DNA from: Siphonodentalium dalli
Lineage: Eukaryota; Mollusca; Scaphopoda; Gadilida; Siphonodentaliidae
Direction: 5' to 3'
DNA length: 64,000 nt
Assembly: GCA_032622095.1 (NCBI GenBank)
Contig: CP136063.1
Location: 89,321,980 to 89,385,979, forward strand
Below the pieces are notes generated by a model. The model made no database searches. It worked only from the letters and a program-made list of their open reading frames with translations, and had not been told where the DNA came from. The position numbers were made by a program, and so were the translations under genes. Position 1 is the first letter of the stretch; each line of letters begins with the position of its first letter. Below are positions 22,913 through 34,826 of this stretch, piece by piece.

Positions 22913-24414
22913 TATTCTACGAGTGCCAATGTCTTGAGTTTGATGTGACTATCCTCAACATGTTCAAGAGAAGAATCCTTACGATGATGTATTTACTCAA
23001 CACCCTTCTTTATGGTGACTGAATTACTGGACATGGGTTTTCTTGTCAAACAATATTAAACTGTTGATATGGTCCGCTGGTCGCTAAAGAGCAACAACAT
23101 AAACTTTTGACAGCTGTCACATTTGTGTCTATGACTCGAAAATAGACTGTTTTCCATAAAAATTTAATAAATTTTTTAATATTTATCACCGAACACTTGT
23201 TGAGCTCAGCAATATATAAGGGTGCATAATATGTTCAAAATACGACCTGCATCAGAATATCTTAATATTTTGTCATATCACTGCAGATAGCATACATAGT
23301 CACATTTCACTCATGCTTTCGGCTGTCGTGAAGTATGTATTCTCCATTCAAAACTCTTTCGATATAATTGCTCAATCCAAACCCACATCGCATCTTGTCT
23401 ATATAAAACAGATGTCAACATTACAGAATTCTTAAAGATGGTCTGTCTCTTCCTATAACAAGTTTTATATAGTTTCCTGGGTATAAAAGAAATATGAATC
23501 GAAGACCCCTGTCCAGAAATGCTTCTATCAATTAATATTTTTGAATTTTTTAGTATAATACATACGATCATTTTTGGACATTTTATGGCTCATGGAGCAT
23601 AAGCAAGTGGGAGAACTCTATCTCTATATGAGATTATGAGTCTCATCACAGTCTGTTCTAAAAATAGTAATGAAAATATGTCCCAATTGATTATCACTTT
23701 ATATAAGGAAATATCGATATAAAAACCAATATTAATTTATAGAAGCCTTTCTGGACAGGTGTCTTCGACTCATATTACCATTATTATTAATCTATACTTT
23801 GGGGATGGGATGATTTATCACCATATTGTGATAAATTATCTAGTGGTACATGTATCTTGACCCGTTCTAGGGTATTGCCATAACTTATGTCAAGCATGTT
23901 AATAATTGGATCACTGTGTCCATTCTAGACCATAATATTATTATCAGTTATCTCTACCAAGGGTGACGAAGGACATGGCAATTTTAATGTGATGTAGCCA
24001 ATCAGATTGCACGTTACAATCGGATGTGGGGACAATGCACTATATGTTATCAATTTGGAATTTTGATCCTACAAATTTCTTTGAAGTTGACTGATTCATT
24101 GGTCATATATTGAATTAATGTGCACCCTCATCGTATTATTGTGACATAAATTTCATGACATATTGTATCACTCGTGAAATTGGTGTATCGTCCCATCCCT
24201 ACTATTCATCCACTGAATGCAGGTCTCTAAAACGTTACTTATTGAAGGTCTCAGTCACTGTGACATGTTTGTGGGTACATCTGTTGTACCTCCGGGCGAC
24301 CCAGTGCCATTCTGTATCAGTGCATATATTGTACATAGAGAAAACACTAACAGGTTGTTGTTGATCTTCAAGGCATCTTGTTGAAATGAGTGTCAGAATT
24401 GGAAGATGGACAAA

Positions 24415-24552
24415 CAAGCCTGGAAATAGCATGTCTGACATTTACGTAATGAGGTCCCCAGAGGGTGAAATTGGTGATGCTTGCTTGCCTCACTAAATTC
24501 ACCCTCTGGGGACCTCATTCTACAAATGTCAGATGCAATATTTCCACGCGTG
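24415..24552. mobile_element. FB single-hairpin form, 8-bp duplication TGGACAAA
   Basis: 138 bp from CAAGCCTGGAAATA to 'tatttccacgcgtg', flanked by perfect TGGACAAA (24407-24414 and 24553-24560). Confidence 0.92.
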
Positions 24553-24608
24553 TGGACAAACGATAGGATTGTTTCTGTAAATCTACGGTTCATGCGTCTA
24601 ATTTAAGC

Positions 24609-25371
24609 ATTTGGTAACTGGATCACTGATGAGTAGTTACTAGTTAGTTAATCTCTAGTCATTCATTTGTAGGGATGTTTAGCTCACAAGTTCAACAGTC
24701 TTAGGCTGAATATCCCTACAAATAAATCAATGGGAATCAAGTATCTTCCGTCAGCAGCTATTAATTATCAATCCATCGGGGTTCAATTGCTTATAGCAGA
24801 CTTCTTTCGTATAATGAACTACCACTAATAAGAATTACGAATAGGATACTAGCTCACTAGAATTTGTGTTCTTTCTATCAGCTGTTGTTTTGCCATATCT
24901 GTAGTTACGATTACGGTTTTGGGTTTTCAACAAAACTCACAAATACAACATATAGTAATAAATTTGAGATCGTTTCTCTGGTCATCAATCTGGAAGTGGA
25001 TTCCGAGATTGTGTCCTAAAATTATAATCACCATGTGGCCTTTATATCTATCTCTGTGTGGTCACCAAATCATACGTCGTCATGAAAACACGAGAATTAA
25101 GTACCAAATAATCACGGCAACCAGAATCACATCACCTTACTGCGAGTGGCAAGAAGTTTGAATATTATTTTCTCACAAACTGCCTCATAGTCGTCAATTC
25201 TGCGAAAAGGTTTTTGGACCTTCCAAAAAGTTTACGATTACTATTAGTTATTCGTAATTCTTATCAGTAGTAGTTCATTACTCGACGGGTGTCTATTATC
25301 AGAACATCCCTACGAATGAAGAATAGACCATTCCAACGTATACTGAATGGGAGAATCCATTTACCAATGGG
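24609..25371. mobile_element. Long FD-related inverted-repeat element
   Basis: About 760 bp with inverted arms (24609-24870 against 25205-25371; for example 'agaattacgaat' pairs with 'attcgtaattct') and a ~330-bp middle of different sequence. It carries FD-like 'aatagaccattccaac' and ends at a TTAA (25372-25375). Confidence 0.7.
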
Positions 25372-25375
25372 TTAA

Positions 25376-25571
25376 CCCTTTATATACTAAATGGATTCTC
25401 CAATTCTGTGATAAAATTATACATTGGAATGGTCTATTTTTCATTCTGAGGGATGTTCAGGTAATAAAAGCAGATGCAGATAATACAGAGTGCAGAAGGT
25501 TTCATATTTATTGGAGGGAAATGTTCAGATAATAATTAATGTTTGTTGAACATAATATCTGAACATTTCCT
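25376..25571. mobile_element. FD element sharing TTAA with the preceding one
   Basis: CCCTTTATATACTAAATGG to 'ctgaacatttcctgagac'; right third missing. Confidence 0.8.
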
Positions 25572-25799
25572 GAGACTCATCAAACAAGGGTTTATAATGA
25601 ACTTGAACAGTTTACCGATGGTGACACTCATTTTAACACTGGAAATCCCACCGAGCGTGTTATTTGTCTGGATTACTTATAGACAGATATACCGAAAATT
25701 GAACATGATAAACAAATGAACAAATATAATAAAAGTTTTATTGTAAGAATAAAAACTGGGATCTTACCTCAAGTTTGTCTCCTTCTTTCATCAATTCCT

Positions 25800-27010
25800 T
25801 TTAGCTCAACTTGACAAAGACAAGTTTGAGCTATTGCCATGGGATGCATCTGTCAACAATTTCCATTAGCACAGGCTACAGTTCATACCTTTGGTTGGAT
25901 CATTATGAAATTTGGCATGGCTATTGACATTGATATGTAGATTGGAACGATTCATTTTGGTGTCATTCGGCGAAAAACATGGCTGCCAGCAGCCATCTTG
26001 GATTTTACAATTCAATCCATCAGCAAAGGCTACATGCCATTCCGTTCATCTGATCATCTTGAAATTTCCTATATACATTGACATGTAGATGGGAACGATA
26101 TGTTTTTGGGTGAATCGGCCAAAAAACATTGCTGCGGTCAGCCATCCTTGTTTTCAGTATTAAACAATGTAAATTGATTAGCACGGGTACAGGCCATAGT
26201 GTACCGTTAGTCTGATCCTTATGAAATATTTCATGGCTGTTGACATTGACATGTAGATGGGAACGAGTCATTTTGGGGTCATTCGGCAAAAAAAACATGG
26301 CCCTCAGCAGCCATCTTGGATTTCACTACTCAATGCATTAGCATGGGCTGCAGGCCATACTGTTTTTTTGTCATCATGAAATTTCCTATTTGCATTGACT
26401 TGCAGATGGAAACGATTTGTTTTGGGGTGAATCGGACAAAAAAACATGGCTGCCAGCAGCCATCTTGGTTTTCAGAATTAAACAATGTAAATTTATTAGC
26501 ACCGGCTACAGGCCGTACCGTTGATCGGTTTGTCATGGCTGATGACATTGACATGCAGTTGGGAACGTGTCATTTTGGGGTCATTTGGCAAAAAAAATGG
26601 CCACCAGCAGCCATCTTGGATTTGACTCTTTACATGACAAAATCCTTCGGCACACCCTACAGGTCACATCTCTCATCCGACTGTTACCAAACTTCTTATG
26701 TATCTTCTGGGTGACCTGTAGATGGGAGCCTCCATTTTTTATCCCCCAAAATTCGTTAAAAAACGTGGTGAGGAGCAGCCATCTTGGATTTTACTCTTTG
26801 CATCACTAAATCCTTTGGCACACCCTAGACTCTTATGCAATCATCACCAGACTTCATAATGATCTTCTGGGTGACTGACCACTGGACTGGAGACATCAAT
26901 TTTTTTTCTGAATTTTCTTGAAAAACATGGCCACTAGCGGTCATCTGGATTTTACTCTTTGCATGACTAAATCCTTCGGCACACCATACAGGTCACATCT
27001 CTCATGCTGA
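25800..27010 (+). repeat. Block of diverged ~150-180 bp repeats
   Basis: At least six units each carrying 'agcagccatcttggattt' and 'cacatctctcatcc'-like segments, starting near 'gacaaagacaagtttgagct'. The same family lies inverted at 60130-61030. Long open frames here are repeat by-products. Confidence 0.85.
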
Positions 27011-27144
27011 ATCCCAAACTTTATATATCGCTTCATGATTAAATCTAGTATTACTTAGACATTTAAACTTTCCACATTCCCAATCGCTACATTGACTGTA
27101 ACACATGAAATTATACCCTCTCCAAGTTGAGCTAGTGTCATTGA

Positions 27145-27265
27145 CAATTTCATTGTGGTTCAGTTGGTAAGGTGCATGGTGTGGATTTCTAATCCATGCA
27201 GAGGAGTGCAACCTGATTTGTGTATCTGGGAAAGTTTGCCAGGTCGGTGGTAGAGTAATGCCCTG
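27145..27265 (+). repeat. tRNA-like SINE fragment
   Basis: 'gtggttcagttggtaaggtg' resembles a pol III A box, followed 36 bp later by 'aggagtgcaacctga' as a weak B box, then 'gtatctgggaaagttt', which also occurs in the segment at 56876. Not a functional tRNA. Confidence 0.45.
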
Positions 27266-27278
27266 AATTTCAAATTAC

Positions 27279-27505
27279 TTTACAGGTGTATTCGAATCTA
27301 TGTTCTTCTATGTTCGGGAACGACATGTTACCAAGACCATATACTAAATATAGAATGGGAACACTGGCATGTCATGTTCGCGCTCTAGATTCTAATTCCC
27401 CAAATTGTGGGGGAGTAAGAATCTGGACCCGCGAACTTGATGTGTGGCCATGTGCCAGTTCCCATTCTAAATTTAGTATATGGCCTTGGTAACCTGTTGT
27501 TCACA
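27279..27505. repeat. Imperfect ~225-bp palindrome
   Basis: 'cgacatgttaccaagaccat' pairs with 'atggccttggtaacctgttg'; inner arms 'catgttcgcgctctagattc' and 'gaatctggacccgcgaact'. No other copy seen in the window. Confidence 0.85.
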
Positions 27506-27942
27506 TACATAGAAGGATTCAATTACACCCATAATGTCTCAACAGTTGTCATGGTGGGTGAAATGGCCTACTTTATATATCTCAAAATGGATAATTAGAT
27601 TGCAGGAACTCATCAAAAGGTATACAAGGGACGTATGGCACTGTATTTCCCATGACATAGACCATTCAGATTGAGGGGTTCCCATCAGGGGAAACATGAT
27701 GAAGACCGGCTGATGGTTTGATTGCATTTATATATCACTTGAATGAGGAATGATAACATGATGATAACACATATCATACAATAACTTACAGAACAAAAAC
27801 AATGAATGAATGCGAATGTTTTCAAATAGTTATTTACAATTATCACAAAATTTTATTTCTTTATGAAGGACAAGCAAAGTCAATGTTTCACTTCTCTGGC
27901 CATTTTTTATAACAGTCTGTAAAGTTTGTGAGATGAGTATTA

Positions 27943-28107
27943 CAGTAATGCTCTAATTAATCGACTCCTTAAACACAGCAGAATTATGGGTAACTTTTCA
28001 GGATTTAGTCGGAAATATGGCTTGTTGCCTATCATCGGAAAGCTCTCCCTGAGAGCTTTCCGATGAATGGCAACAAGCCATATTTCCGATTAATTAGAGC
28101 ATTACTG
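27943..28107. mobile_element. FA element, right arm deleted internally
   Basis: Left terminus CAGTAATGCTCTAATTAATC. The right arm jumps from 'catatttccgat' to 'taattagagcattactg', with the mirrored CTCTAATT/AATTAGAG variant kept in both ends. Confidence 0.88.
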
Positions 28108-28580
28108 TATCTACTGTCCCATGGAACAGGTAGTATACTGGTGGATTGGTTACAAATCCTGCAATGAAGAGAGATGCTTGTGATAGTAATAAACTTCTAT
28201 GGGTATTTGTGCCCTTTCTTAAAATAGCCTTTTAACAATTGAGCAACAGGAGTCATTTGCTGCTTTTAGTCCTTGAAACAGATATTTCAACATTTACAAA
28301 ATTGCAGAGGTGGGACTTGGCCAAAATTCAGCAGAAAGTCCAAAACAGAACTAGAACAAAAAACCCGCTCAGACGGACTGTAAGATATACAGACGGACAG
28401 AGGAACGAACACATGTAATCCTGCATGCTCACCTTCAGTCATGGGGGTATAAAAAAAAATCATTTACGGTAGCAAGTTTCATGAGCACATGAGAAACAAG
28501 CATTGAACTTTGTGTGGCCTAGTTTAGATATATTGATGGATTGTTCCAATCAAATGTGTGTATATCAACAGTACTATATA

Positions 28581-28743
28581 CAGTATTGTCCTAAATAATT
28601 GACCCCTAAACCACAGCAGAATAATGGGTAACTTTTCAGGATTTAGTCGGAAACATGGCTTGCATCCCATTCATCGGAAAGCTCTCAGTAAATTACCCAT
28701 CATTCTGCTGTGGTTAAAGAGTTAATTATTTAGGGTATTACTG
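28581..28743. mobile_element. FA element, centre deleted
   Basis: Starts CAGTATTGTCCTAAATAATT; the right arm starts only at 'aaattacccat', so the element keeps one long and one short arm. Confidence 0.85.
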
Positions 28744-29533
28744 TATCATCCATCCAAACAGTTATAGGCATTCCTTATCCTGAACGCAGTGAAACATCAA
28801 GATTTTATTTGATTCATTTTTGCCGATTTTGAATTGATCGCATAATTTGGTTGGCAATTAAACCTTCGATTTCTCTCTACTTTTTTCAATGCATGTGAAT
28901 CCACCTACATTAGGCATAGTTACGAGTAGCATTATACCATATCACATGTGGAAACAGATCATATATCATACCGTGGTATCAAGTTGAAAATCCAGAATAT
29001 ACATTATCTTCCATGTTATGGGCATGGAATAAATAGAGAACAGGCACCCAGGATCTCAAAATTGATTCAAGGATACAGAACTGTGGTGCCAGTCAAACTC
29101 AAAGCGAACAGAATGCCAATTCAAATTCCATTAAAATTCCACTATGATCTGAAAAAAAGATACTTATTATACAAAAAATCTAAAATTGCATTTTTGATGG
29201 GATTTCGAGATGCTGGGTGACTGACTTTTTGCACATTTGAGAGATCCTGGATGTCTTTTTGCATCATTCTGTGTTTATTATACATCCAAATGAAATCTCA
29301 TATCTAATGCTACCAGATATTTTTCTCATCATGTGATGTATGACGATGCTCATAATTTAAAGTTTCAGTTACACTGTCAAGTCCAACGGTCATTACAACA
29401 TGATTTACACTTGTAACATCTTTCCAATTCCACTCACGTGTGCGGAACAGCATTAAATTTGTGGAACGGCTGAGATGAAAGATTCTGTTGGTTTTCTGTA
29501 ACAGACAAGCATTAAAACATAGAATGACTTTAA

Positions 29534-29795
29534 CCCTTTCTGTAGTAAATACTCATTGATGAGTAGTTATCCCTCAGAAAATGTTCAGATAATAAGTTCA
29601 ACAAACGACTAGTTTGTTGAACTTATTATTTGAACATTTCCCTCCAATAAATATGACTCATTATGTAGCATTATGCCCTTTTATTATCTGTTGTCAGCTT
29701 ATTTTTTTCCTGGCACACCCCTCCAAATGAATAATAAATCATTCCAATATATAATTTTATAACCGAGTGGGAGAATCCATTTAGTATAGAAAGGG
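29534..29795. mobile_element. FD element, TTAA flanks
   Basis: CCCTTTCTGTAGTAAATACT to 'tttagtatagaaaggg', TTAA at 29530-29533 and 29796-29799; centre is a perfect hairpin around ACTAGT ('gttcaacaaacgactag'). Confidence 0.92.
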
Positions 29796-29799
29796 TTAA

Positions 29800-30039
29800 C
29801 CCTTCCATGACTGGAGCTTCCTGAAATTTTGCGAAAACCCTGTGCCAATGCATTCTCTTATATATGCGAGTCTCCCACAGGGAGCCTCACATATATAAGA
29901 GAATACATTGGCCTAACAATATTTAACTTGCCTTGTAAGCCAGTACATTCTCTGATATAAGCGAGATTCACATATATAAGAGAATGCACTGGCACAGGAT
30001 CTTTAATGCTCTACCAGCACAGCTCCCGTCATGAAGGGA
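29800..30039. mobile_element. FC element, shares TTAA with FD
   Basis: CCCTTCCATGACTGGAGC to 'cccgtcatgaaggga', TTAA at 29796-29799 and 30040-30043; two hairpins joined by 'cctaacaatatttaac'. Confidence 0.92.
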
Positions 30040-30255
30040 TTAATATTGTGAAGATGAAATAGTTGCATGGAATGAACGTAATGAGTATTTTTACAGTGAG
30101 TGCCATACATGTACATGTCATATTGCCCAAGGAAATGAATGGAAAAAGAAAATTGAAAGACAAAGTTAACATGTTATATATGAATAAAATATTATAAACT
30201 ATGCAAAATATAACCATAAATAACAAGAATAGATGAGATCACAAAATTATTTGAT

Positions 30256-30635
30256 CAGGCTAAAAATATGGTGCCGGACATTTGCAGAATGAGGTATAGT
30301 GACGTTACCATGAGGTGGGCTATTATCACTAAATTCATCCTCTGGGGACCTCATTCTGCTTAGACCTCATCTTCTCTGTAAAGTATCTTTATCATCAAAC
30401 TAACATGTTTTCTGTTTCATTTATAGTTTAATTTCCCTCTATCCCCAAATTTGTAGATGACACAATGCATAAATGAGGAGCCCAACACCATCTTCACAAG
30501 CTGGGAATTTAAATCTGCATCTGGGTCTCCATCCAATAGCAGATGAGACCATGCAGAATGACGCTAGCCCACTGTCCAAATTCATCCTCTGGGGACCTCA
30601 TTCTGCAAATGTCCAGCACCATATTTTGATGCCTG
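30256..30635. mobile_element. FB composite with inverted middle
   Basis: CAGGCTAAAAATATGGTGCC to 'caccatattttgatgcctg'. The middle (from 'cttctctgtaaagtatc') is in the opposite orientation to 2240-2460. Flanks TATTTGAT and GTTTTGAT match at 6 of 8. Confidence 0.82.
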
Positions 30636-30692
30636 GTTTTGATGTTTACTGTCTGTGAGTTTGTCGAGTGGGTGTGATATAAATCCTATGTA

Positions 30693-30974
30693 CAGTAATG
30701 CCCTAATTAATCGACTGCTTAACCACAGCAGAATTATGGGTAACTTTTCTGGATTTAGTCGGAAATATGGCTTGTTGCCATTCATCGGAAAGCTCTCCCT
30801 GAGAGCTTTTCCGATGAATGGCAACATAGTCGGAAATATGGCTTGTTGCCATTCATCAGAAAGCTCTCCCTGAGAGCTTTTCCGATGAATGGCAACAAGT
30901 CATATTTCCGACTAAATCCAGAAAAGTTACCCATAATTATGTGGTTAAGCAGTCGATTAATTAGAGCATTACTG
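30693..30974. mobile_element. FA element with duplicated inner hairpin
   Basis: TA-flanked; the centre (from 'tagtcggaaatatgg' to 'gagagctttt') occurs twice, lengthening the element to 282 bp. Termini share the CTAATTAATCGACTG variant on both sides. Confidence 0.9.
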
Positions 30975-31696
30975 TACCTCGCCCATTTGGCAGCAAATAA
31001 TCTGACCAGATGGTAAAAGATGTTATTTATAGTATCGTCCCATCTTAGTTAATCAGTAAAAAACAAATGTTTTGCCTAATATAAATCAGGAGAATTTTCA
31101 GAAATAATTTTTAAGGGCGCGGCATCTTGAATCTAGTTCTGATGAAAATATGTCCATTTTTTTTACATTTCCCAAAAACCTTTTTTTTTAATATCTGTGA
31201 AGAATTTAATCAACAGGTAGCTGTGTTTTTTATAAGCCTGATTAAATGTCGTGTTGTAACATTCAATCTATCACGGAACAAAAACAAGAGACCCTAGAAT
31301 GATTAAGTTCAAGGCGAAGTATCGTGATCCAAGACATGTCAGCATCAAGCCATGTCACTATTTAGGTCACTGGTTTTTAGTGCTCACAAGTCGATGGCCC
31401 CTTGTAATAACTGTCATTGTCAGCATTCACCATACTTTACTGTGAACTGCATATTTTGAATCCAATTGGATCCTTGCCTTACTAGGGTTTTGACTAAATC
31501 CCAGGTTGACTTATTATTAACACATGCAACACCAAGCCCCCAAAACATTACATAGTCTGGTGGCCAACCCCTTTCAGTTGAGGAACGTCATAATGTTATA
31601 ATCTTAGCATCGGTCGGCTACCATGTAATGTTTAGAGACATTTTTTGGGCTGAGAGCCATAACATGATTTCTATTTTCACCACACTTTTGATTTAA

Positions 31697-31951
31697 CCCT
31701 TTCATGACGGGAGATGCGCTGGTGCAGCACTCAAGACCCTGTGCCAGTGTATTCTGTTATATATGCGAGTCTCTCATAGGGAGCCTCAGATATATAAGAG
31801 AATTCACTGGCTTACAAAATCAACACAAATATTGTTAGGCCAATGCATTCTCTTATATATGTGAGGCGCCCTATGGGCGACTCGCATATATAAGATAATG
31901 CATTGGCACAGGGTTTTCACAAAATTTCAGGAAGCTCCAGTCATGAAAGGG
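31697..31951. mobile_element. FC element, shares TTAA with FD
   Basis: CCCTTTCATGACGGGAG to 'cagtcatgaaaggg', TTAA at 31693-31696 and 31952-31955, the latter also starting the FD copy that follows. Confidence 0.92.
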
Positions 31952-31955
31952 TTAA

Positions 31956-32371
31956 CCATTTCTATATTAAAGCATCATTGATGAATAGTTACCCCATAGG
32001 AAATGTTTATATAATAAGTTCAACAAATGACCTACAGTAATGCCCTAAGTAATCGACTCTTTAACTACAGCAGAATTATGGGTAACTTTTCAGGATTTAG
32101 TCGGAAATATGGCTTGTTGCCATTCATCGGAAAGCTCTCGGGGAGAGCTTTCCGATGAATGGCAACAAGCCATATTTCCGACTAAATCCTGAAAAGTTAC
32201 CCATAATTCTGCTGTAGGTAAAGAGTCGATTACTTAGGGCATTACTGTAGGTCATTTGTTGAACTTGTTATGTAACATTTCCCTCAATAAATAGGGCTCC
32301 TTCTGCACTTTAATTTATTTGTCTTCTGCTTTTATCACTTTAACATCCCTCCAAATGAATAAAAGACCATT
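31956..32371. mobile_element. FD element carrying a nested FA
   Basis: 'ccatttctatattaaagc' onward; the FA insertion (32035-32247) sits at the exact palindrome centre. The right end is lost at 'aagaccatttt'. Confidence 0.85.
32035..32247. mobile_element. FA element nested in FD
   Basis: 213-bp element inserted in the middle of an FD palindrome: the flanks read 'caaatgacc' TA and TA 'ggtcatttg', so removing it restores a symmetric GACCTAGGTC. This gives direct evidence for a TA target duplication. Confidence 0.95.
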
Positions 32372-32377
32372 TTCTGT

Positions 32378-32526
32378 GTGAGATTTGAACAGCGTATAAC
32401 CTGACAATCACATGCCGTTAAGCCGACCAAGCCAATGGTGTGAGAAACTCAATAATCCATTGGCGGGTTGCAAACTCGATGTGTTGATAGCCAAGACGTG
32501 TGACCCACTAACCACTGGAGCTCCCA
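32378..32526 (-). repeat. Possible dimeric tRNA-like SINE fragment
   Basis: On the minus strand 'gctccagtggttagtggg' (A-box-like), then 'gagtttgcaacccgcc' (B-box-like), then a second pair 'ggcttggtcggcttaac' and 'gttcaaatctcac'. Inferred from promoter-box resemblance only. Confidence 0.4.
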
Positions 32527-32541
32527 ACAATAATGAAAGGG

Positions 32542-32786
32542 TTAATTTAACTGTTTCTTTGCTAAATACTCATTGACGAGTAGTTCCCTTAGGAAATATT
32601 CAGATAATAAGTTCATTTGTTTGTTCTTATTATCTGAACATTTCCCAATAATATACATGAATCATTCTGCTATTGTATTATCTATTTTTCTGTCTGTTGT
32701 CTGCTTTTGTTACCTGAACACCCCCTCCAAATGATTAATAGACCGATCCAATGTATACTTTTATAACTGAATTGGAGAACCATTTA
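32542..32786. mobile_element. FD element
   Basis: 'ttaactgtttctttgctaaa' to 'ttggagaaccatttattac'; centre 'agttcatttgtttgttctta'. Confidence 0.8.
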
Positions 32787-33284
32787 TTACAAAATTATTA
32801 AAGTTGAACAGACAGTATTAGGATTCTTGTTGAAATTATTACATGAAAATCCCTGCAAATAAATAATAGGGAATCCTTGTCAGATGTTTCTCAGCCAGCC
32901 ATCTGCGATTTATTATATAAATCATCATTGCAGTGAAAGAATATACTATTCCAATCATCCAATGTATACTTTTAGAACTGAATGGGAAACTCGGTTCAGG
33001 GGTAAAAAGGGTTAAAATAACATGAGTGTTGATAATAATTTGTTATATGCTGAAATGAAGAAAAATATGATTTAATGATGATTAACGTTAAATTGCACAG
33101 ACCCGTTTGTGAGGGGAATATTGGCCTCTCTAGCAAATACTCCGCCTCGAGTCGACTTTAGACAATTTTATTTTGTGAGGCTCTCATTTCAGGTGACAAT
33201 TCCTATGACTAGCTGATTGCGAACAAAACCCTACAGGAACGTGAGCTGATAAATCGGACATTTGTGGAAAATGGAAATGACATA

Positions 33285-33322
33285 CAGTAATGCTCTAAAT
33301 ATTATTATTTAGAGCATTACTG
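33285..33322. repeat. 38-bp minimal FA element
   Basis: CAGTAATGCTCTAAATATTA to ATTTAGAGCATTACTG with TA on each side: two termini with nothing between them. Confidence 0.85.
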
Positions 33323-33563
33323 TAGTCAGTAAATGGAGGTGTTTGTCTCAGGTGTTTTGACTTGGAATTACATATTTTTAAGCCAACCGAGAAAGTATAA
33401 AATTATAATACCAGCTGAGTGTATGTTGATATTTCCTTTAAAATATATATTTCCATCGCGAAAAGATTTTAGTGGAAAAACTCTGGCCCACAAGAATGAT
33501 AACATGAATGAAAAGTTGCCCAAAAGTTTGAAAGATCAACTAGAGGCTAAGTATTCTGTTATT

Positions 33564-33712
33564 AAACCCTTTCATGATGGGAGTTGTGCTGGTACAGCAT
33601 TCCAGATCATGTTCAGTGCATTCTCTTAAATATGCAAGCCTCGCATATATAAGAGAATGCATTGGCACAGGGTTTTCACAAAATTACAGGAAGCTCCAGT
33701 CATGGAAGGGTC
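33564..33712. mobile_element. FC element, shortened
   Basis: 'aaccctttcatgatggg' to 'ccagtcatggaagggt'; only one hairpin remains. Confidence 0.85.
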
Positions 33713-33834
33713 AAGGCCTAATTTCCAGTTGCTTCAAATTTCTACTTCACAAGTCCTTTATGAATCCTATTGCACAGAAACGAAATTGGATGAACTTCCT
33801 CCTTCAGATGAATCTTAATATTAGAGCATGAAAT

Positions 33835-34470
33835 TTGGGCTGATGGGGTCATTGTCACAAGGCAAAGATCACATTCGTAGCCAGCTTTTCATATTCATGT
33901 GGGTCTAACGGACGAGTCTAATTGTTTGTCTAATCACATTCTTGAGTACCAGTATACAGTAATGCTCTAATTAATCGACCTCTTAACCACAGAAGAATTA
34001 TGGGTAACTTTTCAGGATTTAGTCGTAAATATGGCTTGTTGCCATTCATCGGAAATCCCCGATGAATGGCAACAAGCCATATTTCCGACTAAATCCTGAA
34101 AAGTTACCCATAATTCTGCTGTGGTTAAGAGGTCGATTAATTAGAGCATTACTGTAGATGAATGAAAAACAACTTATACATTTATAAGAGAGGAAATAAA
34201 TTAAGCATATTAGTTAATAATTTATATACCAGTACCTACTTTCATGAAATTGCTCGAGTTCTATTCCTATAACTTAATAAAAGAATCCAGTTTTTGAGCA
34301 TGACATTGCCATTTTAGCCACCTGTTCATGCGATGACGTCATATATTGGATCATAAAATGATAGAATTTTGAAAAGTCATCTGCAAATGAAATCACCTGT
34401 AAAAAGCTGGCTATGAATGTGATCGATGCCTTGTGACACTGACACCATCGGCGAATTTGGGGTGAACAGA
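33835..34470. repeat. Inverted repeat pair flanking an FA element
   Basis: 33836-33900 ('gggtcattgtcacaaggca', 'cattcgtagccagcttttca') recurs inverted at about 34390-34450; a third trace is at 2590-2612. The FA element (33957-34154) lies between the arms. Confidence 0.7.
33957..34154. mobile_element. FA element
   Basis: Full foldback with TA flanks and the paired TTAATCGACCTC/GAGGTCGATTAA variant in the two ends. Confidence 0.9.
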
Positions 34471-34820
34471 ATTGTTGGTTTCTAATGTCATAGAAATGAT
34501 CAACTGGCAGGGGTTGAGATGTTAAAATCCTTGAAATCTCGACTGGGAAGATGAATCTCAACTCAGTGATAGGTCCAGTCTTGAAATTACAGTACACAGT
34601 ATATACAAAATAGTATCAATCACAAACTTTTATACATTACTTTTCAAATATTTTGGATCTTGTGTTTTTACTGTGTAATCACTTGTCACATAATTAAATA
34701 GAGACTATTCTCAAAAATCCCCCATCCGATTTGACACCATGAAAATGTTATGTATATGCTTTCTATATATGAAAATAATGAGATAGAATATATATGATTA
34801 ATGGAACTGATTTTCATTTT

Positions 34821-34826
34821 TTTATT
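34821..34826 (-). terminator. Candidate ferlin polyadenylation signal AATAAA
   Basis: TTTATT on the plus strand reads AATAAA on the minus strand, 452 bases beyond the ferlin stop. It is the clearest signal I noticed downstream of the stop, but in DNA this AT-rich such hexamers occur by chance. Confidence 0.3.

Larger units (their letters stand above)
19052..34820. other. Intergenic region between convergent genes
   Basis: I found no exon or open frame with recognisable protein similarity. Identified content is repeats: FB at 19655, 20264, 21202, 24415 and 30256; FA at 20408, 22700, 27943, 28581, 30693, 32035, 33285 and 33957; a repeat block 25800-27010; hairpin 27279-27505; FD and FC chains at 24609-25571, 29534-30039 and 31697-32371. 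About 22320-24400 and 28160-29500 look free of the families listed here. A 90-codon frame at 28948-29220 has no recognisable family. Confidence 0.7.

Noticed and set aside
26316-26714. 132-codon open frame (+)
   Set aside because: It lies wholly inside the diverged tandem block 25800-27010 and its repeated 'QPSW'-like segments are translated repeat units.
28948-29220. 90-codon open frame in the intergenic region (+)
   Set aside because: It has no recognisable family, no splice or start context and low-complexity basic composition; kept as unassigned sequence.
34274-34597. 107-codon open frame (-) downstream of the ferlin stop
   Set aside because: It overlaps a dispersed repeat also present at 33836 and 2590 and has no protein similarity I recognise.
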